64,000 nt of DNA from Whitmania pigra (taxonomy: Eukaryota > Annelida > Clitellata > Hirudinida > Haemopidae), in contig JAJTWR010000284.1 in NCBI GenBank assembly GCA_021613335.1, positions 412,501 through 476,500 of the forward strand, read 5' to 3'. This document shows, piece after piece, positions 1 through 11,474 of this stretch (its first letter is position 1; every line of letters starts with the position of its first letter). The notes beneath the pieces were generated by a model. It was not told the origin of the DNA. It made no database searches and saw nothing but the letters and a program-made list of their open reading frames with translations. The position numbers and the translations under genes are program-made.

Positions 1-329
1 GCGATGGCGATGAACGGTATGATGAATAAATACTAATGGCCATGATTGATGAGCATGGTAGTGATTACATCGGTGAAGATGATTACGCTGGCAGTTGACA
101 GGGGCTGGTCGTAAATAATATTCTCCCTGCTCGATCTCAATTTACTTTGACGTTCGCGAACGCAAAATATTTCCGGGTTTTTGCGCCTGCGCGCGGCACT
201 CCCAAAAAACTTGCGTAAGGGAGAATAATAGGAACAGTGCAAACACTGTCCTTGCGTTTATCCGATCTTTTGAGTGCTTTAAGTATCCAAATGTGAGGAT
301 GTGAGGATGTGGAGGCACTTTCTAATCGC

Positions 330-460
330 ACTTCCATTTATAAACCGCTCCTACCCGGGGGCATTGCTCTCTGGCGGTAAAGGCTACGTTGCGAACACGA
401 CACGTTACGACTGCTGCCATTACCGCCGGAAATGCAGGAAAGCGGCCCATTTGACCAACC
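330..460 (-). mobile_element. tRNA-derived SINE, diverged copy
   Basis: Read on the minus strand this matches the SINE at 14541 through the tRNA-like head (A-box-like part with AAATGGG), the GGCGGTAATGGCA block, the GTCGTAA block and the GTGTCGTGTTCG B-box region. It continues into a GGAGCGGTTTATAAATGG first-tail equivalent. The second tail module that ends in CTCTGACGC is not recognisable. It is the most diverged of the clear copies. Confidence 0.6.
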
Positions 461-2561
461 ATCATGCCACGTACTGACCCGATTTGCCACGAGGCAAAGC
501 CACTGCTAAGAATTGCTTCTCTGAAACCAGGCTGAAACCAGGCTCTACCTTGGTCAACCCAGCCTGAGAGACTCCTGGCTGTCTTATACGTACAGAATTA
601 TCGGTGTAAGAAATAATCATCTTAGTTATGCAACGGACTATAATCAAACCGATAAATAAATAAATAAATCGATGTAAAAAAAAAAGAAATCGACGTAAAC
701 AGTGTTGGATTGTTGGAAAATAATGTTTGGACTCCGACGAAGCTCTGCTTCAGTCAAGTTACTGCTCATTCAAATGGAGTTCAAACCGTACGACCGGGTT
801 CCAGGTTTTAAAACTCATGCCAACACTGCAGTAATCTCCAAGAGATTTGCCAGCAAATCGATCAATCTGCCATTTTGTCACGTGACCGATTGAGCGGCCA
901 TTTTGCGACGATGGCGTCACACATAATCACGTGATTAAGCTCTCTGATCCTATTCGTCATAGTTAGGCTTAATCCCGAGCCCAGAGACATGTAATCACGA
1001 AAGCTCATTGCGTCACACGAAGGCAGAGCCAGAAGAGAAGAGGGATGCTGGAACCTCAATTAAAAAAGCGATTGAAATATGCAACACCACGGGTAATCCA
1101 TGCCTCGACAGTCAGGCTCATGACTTGTTGATTATACCCTCGTTTGTTCGTGCTCGATCGATTCGGCAGGTAACAGGGAGGATGGCAACTATCGACGCAT
1201 CGGAATACCATTTATATCGCGATGTTACGGCAATAATTATGATTATAATAATGATCATTAAACATCCAAATTCATCACTGTAATAATTGTAATCGCAATA
1301 ATAAACACGATAAATTAATAATGGTAATTGTATATTTAATAATAATAATAATATATAAATAATAATATTTTTAAGGCGTGTAGTAAATTCTTTTCCAGAA
1401 GAAAATTCCTCAAACTTCGATTTTTTCGAAAATAAATTTTTTTTTCGTTTCAAATGAAAACTGATCGCTCCGTGTAAAAACCAGTTGAAATTTTTTTCAA
1501 ATTTTTCATCATTTTCCGAGCTGAGAAGTGCTCGAACAAGAACAATGATCAAGCATCGTCCACCCTTCCCAGCTTTCATCTTTCCGCCCCCAACTCCGCC
1601 CATATATTTTACTTGTTCCTGCTTAAAACAACGTAGCCACTGACACAATCCATTAGGGACGCGTAATGTCAGAGAGACAAGAAAGCGCTGGGCGAGGTGT
1701 TAGTCTCCGGTTTTCCAAAGTGTTTTGAATCATCCATTAATTATCGGCCAATTTTTTTCCTTCTGAAGTTAGTTCGGTTTGTTCTTCCGCGTTTCACGGG
1801 TTCGTCTTCGACAATCAACTCCTAAAAGGATGTGACATCTTTCGAGATGAAGGTTAATTCTCGTACTGGGAAGTCTGCGTTCGAAGCGGACTGCAGTTTT
1901 GCATTTCTGATTTATGAATCTGGTGTTTCTCTCGCTCATGGTTTGAATATCTGATGCCCATTGAGAAAGGTCAACTAACGTACGAGACGAATTTATGAAC
2001 AACTTGAAACGCAAACATTTAAAAGATTTTGGTTAAACATTTAATGAAATGCTTTTTATAAAATTGCTTTTTAATAAGTTGGGCAAGCCAAAAACATATC
2101 TCTAAATGTTTCAAAGTGCAGAACTCAATTTTGTCTTTTTAAGAGATTGCATTCGTGTTCGCAGAAGTAGTAAAGGCAAACAGAAGATGCTTCGTAGAGG
2201 ATAGTCGTCATCAATAAAATGTTTTATTCTGAGAGATTCTGGACATTTTGCATATGATTTTATAATTTATGTTTTGATGACGTTGAGTTTGCCGATAACC
2301 AGTGTAATAGAATCATAATTAAGTTAACTAATGAGTGGGCAAAATCGTGTTCCAGTGCTTTTCAAATTTTTTCTATCAAATCCAATTGCACACTCACATC
2401 TAGTGATTAGGTACTCACTGTAACTAAGATGGAGTAATTCGTGTGGCCTTGAAAAGCGAATGTCAAATGACATGTGAAAAGCAACTTATCAAGATCTTTA
2501 CCTGGTTAAGCTTATTGTAAAGTTAAATAACTACGATAAAACCACTAAATGTAACAACAGT

Positions 2562-2695
2562 GCAGGTTAGCCAAATGGGTTACATGCCTGCATATGGCGG
2601 TAAGAGCAATAGTCGTAATATGTCGTGCTCCAAACCCAGCCTACACTGTCACCAGTGCCTTTGGGAAGGAGCGCTATATAAATGAAGTTACAACC
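2562..2695 (+). mobile_element. tRNA-derived SINE, single-tail form
   Basis: The copy begins with GCAGGTTAGCCAAATGGGTT (A box TAGCCAAATGG) and carries a B-box-like GCTCCAAACCC. It then runs through TTGGGAAGGAGCGCTATATAAATGAAGTTACAA. Unlike the copies at 14541 and 63517 it has only one GCGCTATATAAATG module and lacks the intervening CGCCTCTGACGC block. It is therefore either an ancestral short form or a product of deletion between two similar tail modules. Confidence 0.8.
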
Positions 2696-3685
2696 CATAA
2701 AAAGAAAAATATCAAACTTTAGCTGAGACCAAGCAGCAAAATATTAATATTTGAGAACACGACCGTTCCAAAAGTTCCCTTTTGATCTCATTATTAGTTT
2801 TCGTATGATATTAATATTCCAGCCAGAACTTACAAAAATTATAAATGCAGAGTAGAATTAAAGTTTCACACTGGAATTGCCCTAGCTGAGCAACCCAAAG
2901 CAAATATTATCAAATGACATGTGAAATGCTCATCAAGTAAATCAGTGTCATCAAGTAAATGGAGAATTCAGGAAGGGATGCTTCAACTTGGTGTTGTCAT
3001 AGCAACCTCATTACGTCATATGGCCTCAGAGGCCCACATAACAAATAACATGGCAGAATTTTATGGTAAAGGATATATCTGAATATGAAGTTTTAGCAAA
3101 TTTTTGAGACTCTTAAGCAACTGGATATTCTGCTTTAATTAATGTTCAAATATTTTCAGTACTTAAAAATTTGAAAGTTTGTGATTTTGAGATTATTAAT
3201 GTCGAACAATGTGATGAGGCCTTGAAATTATCAAATCGAATTTATGCTTAAAAAATTATTGCAAAATAATTTTATTGAAGAACCTTAAAACATTGATTGA
3301 TAAAAATACTTTAATTTCCAGACAATTGCTATCTATGGCCAATCAGTAACTAATTTACAAATTTGAACAAATGCAACAAATTATTAAAAAAAATAATTCA
3401 AATCCACATTCTTCTGAAGATCCTGAGGCAAGTTGGTGTCGAAGGTAAGTTTGATAATTTAACGCCACAAAATTAATTTCACCAGGTCATTGATCACTGA
3501 ATTAAATTCAACAAAACTCAAACAATACTTCATTCGTTTGAAATCGATCTTGAATCGAACGGCAACAGTCAAGCACTTGACCAGACATTAAATCGGGATT
3601 TTAAGAACGATCTGCGCACAGACTTCCTAGCATCCTTCCAGAATTAACGGCTTCCGTGCAATTGAGGTGCATCGACCTGGAATTT

Positions 3686-6600
3686 TCACTGGAACTGAGC
3701 CGGTCGATCCAGGTACTCCTCCGCCTGGTTACTCCACTGAAAACTTCTTTTGACGTCCATCCTGGGTCGGGTCGCAAGGACAGGTTCGAGGGTAGGGTAG
3801 TCGACCCGCTCGCAAAATGAAAGATCGAGTAGTTCCAAGGCTTGACATCTGTCAAGGAGTCTGAAATTAAGAGAAAAAAAAGATTTGTCAAAGGACAGGC
3901 AATTACATCGAGGAGATGGAGAATATCAGACGAAATCTCGGGTAGACAAAGAATTTGGATGTTATTTAAAACATAATTAGATTTTTGTATAAACAAAGTT
4001 AATTAGATATCCATTCGACCATGCTCGGTTTAAGTGGTCCTGCATTCTTTCAGAATTGTTTGTTTTAGCTGGACGTTGGCTTAATGGGTTTAAATAATTT
4101 CGTTCGAGCACAAGATTCAATTAAGCCTCGGCCGATCCACTTCGAGATCTTGAGACGGAATGGGATCAAATTAATAAACGATACGGACTGTGATTTTGAC
4201 AAAACAAAAATAGCAATAAACATTAATAATCTCAGCAGCGTCCTCCTCACCCAGCTCTTCCCTCAGCTCCTTCCCCCGATTCCTCACTCCATGGAAGCAA
4301 CACTTTGATTCCTCCCAAAGTGCTTCCACTTGCCATTTCCTCGGTCTCTTTCTCAACCAAAACCAGTGTGGTAATCGGGTACACCGTTGACAAACCAGTT
4401 GGTGTGATATCTTCGGTACTTCACGAAGTCTCCTTCAGTTGATAGCTAGTGATAATAATAAGTGATGGCCTTGTTCGAAGGAACCTCAGTTACCTCATCC
4501 GTGTCAACGGCTTCTTCACGCTTCGTGGACGCTTGGAAGTTCTCAATTTTTGCAAGGATAAGTCTTTGAATAGGATTAATAAATAAATAGTCCCCTGGTC
4601 TAATATCGACGACTGCAGATGATCTTGCAATTCTGCCTTGAGTCCTTTCAAAACCAGTTTTCTCTCCTTAAGTTCACGTCTCATTTCACCAAATCTTAAA
4701 TCTTCTAAGAGCTTGCTCATGGCTTACTTATTTTTATGGATCCCACTCCTGATGCCGATGAAATAATCCGAGAGTCCGCAAACAACAATATAAAATAATT
4801 ATTATTATCCGAGGTTCAAATGCAACAATATATAATAGTTATTATCCAAGGTTCAAATGCAAGAAAAATAAAAATAATTAAATTCACGTATTAAGGGCCA
4901 ATGGTTCAATGTAAGCGGGAAGTTTTTTGGTGGTTAACAAAAATAATTAACAATTAACGACGATAAATGTTGTTGAAATGAAACCTCAGTATTAAAGTAT
5001 TCAAACCAAATCAACCGAAACCTCAGTATTAAAGTATTCAAACCAAATCAACCGAAACCTCAGTATTAAAGTATTCAAACCAAATCAACCGAAACCTCAG
5101 TATTAAAGTATTCAAACCAAATCAACCGGAACCTCAGTATTAAAGTATTCAAACCAAATCAATCGGAACCTCAGTATTAAAGTATTCAAACCAAATCAAT
5201 CGGAACCTCAATATGGAGTCGTTCGTGATTTCCCGAGTGCCAAGGACGTCGAGTTGTTCCAATTTCTGACAGTTTAAGGACAATAGGTCAAGGTCAGCAT
5301 TGCAAAGACCTCTGTAAGGCATTTTACAAATTTTAATTTAACTGAACAAAAATAATTTAATTTTTAAATTAATGTAATTTGATAAATAAAAGTTCATAAG
5401 ATATTTAGCACAGCACAAAAATTATTTATCATAATAAAACACTTAATTTATCAGGTTACTCAGACAAAACTGCATTAATATTAAATGTTGGTAATAATAA
5501 ATGTTGATAATAATAAATGTTGATAATAATAAATGTTGGTAATAATAAATGTTGGTAATAATAAATGTTGATAATAATAAATGTTGGTAATAATAAATGT
5601 CGGTAATAATAAATGTTGATAATAATAAATGATGGTAACAATAATTATATTATTAGGAACCTGTTGGCAGTGACAAAGAGTTTCTTCAGGTTTGGGCAAT
5701 GTTCTGCAATTTCCTGGAAGCATCCATCCTTGGACTTCAACTGGATGCTAAAAAATTAATGTTTAAAATTTAATTTTTTTAAATTTAATTCATCTTCAAA
5801 TTAGGTGCAGCATTGGAATTGCACTACAATAGAATTTATTAATAAACTCAACTGCATTTTCATGATTTACAATCATTGAAATGACATCATCAATCGACAT
5901 GCTTATCATCAAGTAAACTTATCGCTTCGTTACTAAACGACCCGCTTAAATGAATATCCCTGACTGATATTGCTGAAGATTGTAGGAGCTCGATCGTGAA
6001 AATTTAGTTCGGTCATACATCCATCAACTCACCACCATCCGAGATCCAGTTCTTCCAGCTGCTTACAACCTCTGACCAAAGCCGAGAGACCGATCGAGGT
6101 GAGGCTTCGTGATCTCCAGAAATCGACAGAGCGAAGATTTCTTGGAAAAGAAATTTTTGTGGTTTATTAACGAGATCAACACTATATTAAAATGATTTAC
6201 AATGTCATTTTTGTGAATATTAAATGATTAGAAAAAGAAAGAAGAAAAATAATTACTTTAAAATTTTTTTTTTAAATATAATCAAAATATAAGCAAAAAA
6301 GAAAATAATTACTTAAAGATAATTTTTTAAATATAATCCAACGTATTATTCCAAATAACTTCAAAAGTTGTTTCTGAAGGGAACATTACAATCCCATGCT
6401 AATCGTCTAGTTACAATAAAATGGACATCAATAAAATAAAAAAAAAAAAATATAATAATTAATAAAATATGCGCACGGGCACACAACATAACGATCAATC
6501 TTACGGACAACATCTCGCCAGTTCTACGGCAACTCTGTTGCAACTGTTGTTGTTGGTGCATGAGCCTAAATTCAGGTGTTCCAATTTCTGACAGCCCCTA

Positions 6601-9600
6601 AAAAAAATTAATTAGTTAAAATCGCTTTAAAAGTGATTATAGATTAGTTAGCATTAACATTAATTAACTTAATTAATTAAAATCACTTCTTGTAAAAGTC
6701 ATCACCTCGCAATCTTCACGAGGGAATCCGTGTCGACGAGAGTCCTGTACAAATCCAAGACCCTCAACTCTTTCAGGGACTCGAGGCAGCCGAACGAGCT
6801 GCCTTTTGCTTTCTGACACGATTGGAGTCTCAGCTCTGAAAATTGAGAGACAATGTTGAGGTAAAACTGACCTTATAAAAGAACTAGAGGAAGAGCATTA
6901 ATATTTAACTATTTCAGTCAAAGTTTCGTAATAAATTAATATTAAACGTAATTAGTAATGGAGCTGTGGACGGTGTATTTTCATACCACTCAAGTAGACC
7001 CGACTATGACCTTATTAAATGTCAAGTGGGCATCTTTTGAAGAAATTCGTTAAACATCAAACTTAAACCAATCACAAAACTAAAATTAAAATTCATGAAA
7101 AATTGAAGCCCAATAAAAAATTCTCTCCTCAAAAACAAGCAGACAAGATACCTCTCAAATTGGGACATTGCAAGGAGATCATAGCAAGTGTTTTGCAATC
7201 AACAAAAGGACAACAGTTCAATCGCAAACACGTCAACATGAGTCGAGGTTCGTTCAAGCACCTGAGGCAACAAATTAACAATAAATTAATTAAGTACATA
7301 ATTAATTATTAAAAGCCAATAATTGCAACTAAGTTAACAATAAATTAATTAAGACCATAATTAATTATTAAAAGCCAAAAATTGCAACTAACTTAACAAG
7401 TTACACTTTTATGTCTTATGTTTTTTAACAATTGAGACTAATTTAAAATGAAATTTCAATAGTAACGAGTCATATAGTAACCGACCGCAAAAAACCAGTG
7501 TTGCTGATGTTGCTGCACCAAGACAAGTCAACTTTCCTGAAGTGTTTCATCTTCCGTGACATTGTGGCTAAGACATTGTCTGTGATCTGAGGTGATAAGT
7601 AATAAATCAATGAGACTGTTATTAAAATCATTGCTGTATTGCACCACAAGTAAAATTAGCAGAAGAAGACATTAAAAATAAGTAGAGTAAACATTGCTTA
7701 CATAAGCAAGCAATCACAAAGCTTTAGAATTATTGTCACAAAATAACAAACCAAATGCCAATATGGCTGAAGGTCCAGTTCATAAAACTGTGTTTCATTG
7801 ATACAGTGCTCTGAAAAAAACCTGCCAAAAAGCTCGGAATAAGAGTCACAACATTACAGCTATGAAAATTTAATCGTTATAATAATTTAACAAATTTCAA
7901 AAACTTTTCCATATGTTATCAAAGTTTATTTAAAATCTTAAAAAAATAAAATAAAGATAAAAAAAGTGTTTTTCATCACCTGCACGTAGAATACAAATTG
8001 CACAGGGACTTCAGATCGAGATAATCAAAAATTATCTTTAAAATCTCCATCTAAGAAAACATTAACATCAGATTTTAAAACTATTTTAATATAAATCATC
8101 TCAATTAACAAGTTAATGGAGCAATTGTTCTCAGAAGTCCAAGCATAAAGCCTATTGCAACATTAATGGCTCACATGCATAGATTTGTACATCTGATGGA
8201 CTCAATGTAAGTCAAGCTTGTACCAACAACAAACGAAATGAACTTGAATGTTCTGAGCTCGGTTGAAATAATTAACAAAAATTGCCAACAACATCCCAAA
8301 AGCTACTGAGCATAAAATTATTAAAGATAATTTATTAAATTTCAATGAAGAATAAAAGACTTGTAACAGGTGAAATTAAACATTGACTATTTAAACTTAT
8401 TAATAGATTATATAGTTAAACGTGTTAACTTATTAGTAAGCTATATATTTTAACTTATTATCCGTAAATTAAATAATCCCATTAGAATTTTAAATCAATA
8501 AACAATTTAAAACTCACAGGCAGCCTAAAGAAGGCACAATTGTGATCTTCAAAATCCTTCTGATTTCCTAAAGAAATTTCACCACCTGCTGAAGCAAATC
8601 GTCTTCCATCAAATTCAAATCTCATTCTTTTATCAGTGGGAATGTCGACCGATGAACCGAGACCGTCGTCATCATTATCATCGTTACTGTCATCATCATT
8701 GGCTGTAAGGACATCATTGTAGATGTTTAAAGTTCAATCAATGTTAATGTTCAATCAAAAAACCCTTACTATTTTGACCATTAACTCTCAAAGATTCACT
8801 GACGACCAGGTTCGATGAATGCAACCCAAACGACGAGTTGTGTCCCGAGTTGTGCGCATCGTTGTGCGAGCGTTGATTTGATTCTGCATTTTGTGTCTTC
8901 GTGTCGTTTGATTGGACGTCACCGGTTGGCAGGATTCCAGTCATTCTCACGGCATCCAGCTCCGTGTAATATGGAAGGTGCGAGTGATGGAACTCGATTC
9001 TTATGTAACTGTCGAGCAAAGGTTCCGCTTTATTGGGTGCATTCAAACTGCTCGGACTTAGCCATGTGTGTCAAATAAATAAAAATATATAAATATAAAT
9101 ATATATATGTATATATGCATATTCACATCTACAGGTTTCATTTTAAAATGTTTTCGAGCATTATTTATACATTTAATTAAATTCAACTAGATTAAAAGTG
9201 AAAGTAGTAATTAAGTAAGTATGACCTGGTGTAAAATGGACATTTTCTGAGAGACTGGGGGCTGAATATTCTAGCAGCTTTGGGAGGAGCCTGAGGCAAA
9301 CCCTCCCATAAAACATGCCACCTTAAATCATTAGGACATTTTCAACAACTCCAAATTGGAATCACTATCACTATCATCATTACCTGAATGGAGGATCTCC
9401 CGATTTGTCACAAGCCAATATCCTAACAACAGCACCGGGATTGTATGTTTCAAAAACTTCAATGCCGGTGGGAAGGACAAAGTGTTCGAAGGAGAGATCT
9501 TGAGGAATTGTTCAAAGCGGATTATATTAAGTCTCGATTATTTACAATTATAAATCGTTTTATTCTCGACACAATTTGTTTAATAATTTGTTTTTTTTTT

Positions 9601-10097
9601 TTAGTTCATTTGAATAACTACCACATGACACTTAGTGACTTTTATAATCGTGTCCATTTACCAACAAAATCTTGGCTGGCAAAAGACCCTCTCGTCCTAG
9701 AAAACGGTGTCACAGCAGACGGACATTTCCTCCACCATCTGCCATAAGTTCTCTGCAAGTAATTTTTGACATTTTTAGTATTTATTAGCCTTAACAAGTA
9801 TTATGGCATGTATTAATGATAATAATAGAAAAACCTTTAAAATCATACCATGACAGCAGCTTGAGTGAAATCTCCGTACTGGGAATAAATATTGCTCACT
9901 CCTTCAAGGTTAGACATGGTGTATGAAATACTGACTTCGTTTCCATATTGCGAACTAAAATCTTCCACACGCTGACACCACATATGCACTTCGCAGCACA
10001 CATGTCCCGCTTCGTTCAGAACTAAATCATCATCAACTTTTGAAATCACATTTTTTGTTTGTGTTTCCACGGCTGGGGACATGGTGCTTTCAGCCAT
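3686..10097 (-). CDS. FBXL4: F-box/LRR protein 4 (FBXL4), 15 exons
   Basis: In vertebrates FBXL4 is a mitochondrial-outer-membrane F-box/LRR protein of an SCF ligase that restrains mitophagy. Exons (minus, 5' to 3'): 10097-9849, 9752-9662, 9498-9384, 9056-8770, 8702-8518, 8050-7980, 7821-7752, 7586-7486, 7261-7152, 6835-6706, 6597-6505, 6140-6033, 5747-5661, 5311-5207, 3860-3686. All junctions are phase-consistent and give 658 aa (human 621). The N-terminal half is the discoidin-like domain ([22 protein letters not shown]). The F-box spans the exon 5/6 junction (FFRLP then [13 protein letters not shown], about residues 304-333). LRRs follow to the end, including [18 protein letters not shown] and LELLDLSFC. 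The hydrophobic, Arg-rich N-terminus of the human protein is absent, so a 5' exon may be missing. Exon 8's donor (GTCGGT) and exon 6's acceptor were chosen by phase and are the least certain. Confidence 0.9.
4440..4720 (-). pseudogene. SAP-domain fragment, probable mobile-element relic
   Basis: This lies in the last intron of FBXL4. It starts with ATG at 4720, and residues 1-40 read as a SAP motif ([19 protein letters not shown]). The sequence then needs a change of frame to continue as [19 protein letters not shown] and an acidic stretch (VDTDEVTEV). A SAP motif followed by a short acidic and lysine-rich tail is, from memory, common at the start of invertebrate retroelement gag-like proteins. 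The broken frame and intronic position suggest a decayed insert. A small intron-nested gene or a missed exon is less likely. Confidence 0.35.
4785..4862. repeat. Two-copy tandem repeat
   Basis: Two adjacent imperfect copies of a unit of about 40 bp share CAACAATATA, an AT run, TTATTATCC and GAGGTTCAAATGCAA (or AAGGTTCAAATGCAA). It is in FBXL4 intron 14, just upstream of the SAP-like fragment on the minus strand. Confidence 0.6.
4980..5206. repeat. 37-bp minisatellite, six units, next to a splice donor
   Basis: Six head-to-tail 37-bp units (key blocks AACCTCAGTATTAAAG and TATTCAAACCAAATCAA) abut exon 14 of FBXL4. On the minus strand every unit begins GAGGTTCCG (two units nearest the exon) or GAGGTTTCG (four distal units). 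The real exon-intron junction is GAG|GTTCCG, so the array repeats the 5' splice site itself. Confidence 0.95.
5485..5640. repeat. 16-bp minisatellite
   Basis: About ten copies of a 16-bp unit, TAATAATAAATGTTGR with small variants, lie in FBXL4 intron 13. The open frames across it ([14 protein letters not shown]) are products of the repeat and not genes. Confidence 0.95.
7275..7392. repeat. 59-bp tandem duplication
   Basis: Two nearly identical 59-bp units (TTAACAATAAATTAATTAAG ... TTATTAAAAGCCAA ... TTGCAACTAA) lie in FBXL4 intron 8, immediately upstream of exon 9 on the minus strand. Confidence 0.85.
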
Positions 10098-11474
10098 AAA
10101 GATAAATCTAAATGACTTTGGCTGGTTTTACGTTCCTGAGTGGATTGAGAAAATGAATAATCAACAAATCAGATTTGAGCCCTATGGCTCTTGCTTTATT
10201 CGAATTCTGCATCACCTTCAAACCATATAAAACTGATTCGATAAAAGGGTTATTTTACCAAACTAATGTAATGTTACTCCTTAGGACATCGGGCAACTCA
10301 CAAGTAAACAATACTGGTAGACGAATGTTGAATAAGTAAAAATAAATAACATGATAAAGATAGCAAATTTCTTCAGCAAGTCTGTTGGTTTCAATTGTCG
10401 GTTTCATTTTTAAAGAGTATTAAATAATACATCAAAGACATTAAAATAACGAACCACATGATGGGTAAATATTAAGTGGTAAAAGAATCGTTTAATGAAA
10501 GCGAATGACTTTAATTTTTTTCTCAATTGCACATTTATTTTATTACCTCCGACTTTAAATGAAAAATTATATCTTTCGTTAAACTTACAAGTGGATCTTT
10601 GCTCAATATTTTTCTTTGGAAATATCGTTTCTATCGTCATCCCCTCTGCCACAAGGATGATGATATTAAGTCAGAGCTATATGTTCCATTTGAACCATTG
10701 ACCATTGAAGCCAAACACTTTATTTGGCCAAGATAGTCTTGCTGAATAAAACGAAAGACTGGGTTTATTTGTTTGACCTGATTCAAAATTCATGAAGTTA
10801 GAAATTATAATATTTGGAAACTACGTTTCAAATGCTTTTCAAAAATGGTTATATATCAATTGTAGGAAGATTTTCGATTTTTTGAAATTATTAGGAATTT
10901 GTGGAATTCGTTTAAAAGTCGTCTTACTCAGTAACCACATGTTGACTGATGAAATATTTAAATGACCATTTTTTAAAAGCATTTGAAACGTAATTTTCAG
11001 ATATTATAATTTAAAACCTATCATTAGAAAATAAATTTGAGTGTCTGCTAGCTTCAGCCACGTCAAAGACAAGTTTGTTAGCATCTCAGAAATCTCGTCA
11101 AATGGAGGGCAAAGAGAATCGACAGTGTATAATCTATTTGAAACCTACTACCTGAATAGTTTCTAATAACTTACAATTTTCAGATTTGGGGTTAATTTTT
11201 AAGTTAATAACCAAAATGAAAGAAGCGCGTGCTTCTATTTAAAAATTTGAATATTCAAATTATTTGTAACAAGATTATACGGCTAGAACGCTAAGTTTGA
11301 GCAAGGCTGAGCAAAATGATGCAGAAACTTTGCTGCTGCAGCTCAGAGTTTCGAGTGGAAGAGCGATTGATAAATCACGTTTTAGGCCCAACATTGTTTT
11401 ACGTAGTGGGACTTCTGAGCAAAATATTCGGCAACTTGCTTTTATAGGAATTATCACGTTCGATACATTCAAAA
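10098..11474. other. Shared upstream region of FBXL4 and the SMYD4-like gene
   Basis: About 1.4 kb separates the FBXL4 start (minus) from the SMYD4-like start (plus), so the two genes are divergent and this stretch must hold both 5' UTRs and promoters. I see no convincing TATA element, no conserved motif and no other gene. The short frames on both strands overlap each other and are not supported. Confidence 0.5.

Larger units (their letters stand above)
1..3685. other. Intergenic, no gene recognised
   Basis: No reading frame here resembles a known protein, and the longest (176 codons on the minus strand at 1118-1648) is AT-rich low-complexity sequence. The stretch holds two SINE copies, listed separately, and short ATAAA-type runs near 650-675. 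The right end is downstream of the FBXL4 stop codon. Confidence 0.6.

Noticed and set aside
1118..1648. 176-codon minus-strand frame
   Set aside because: Composition is AT-driven (poly-Ile, poly-Asn, poly-Leu) and no domain is recognisable.
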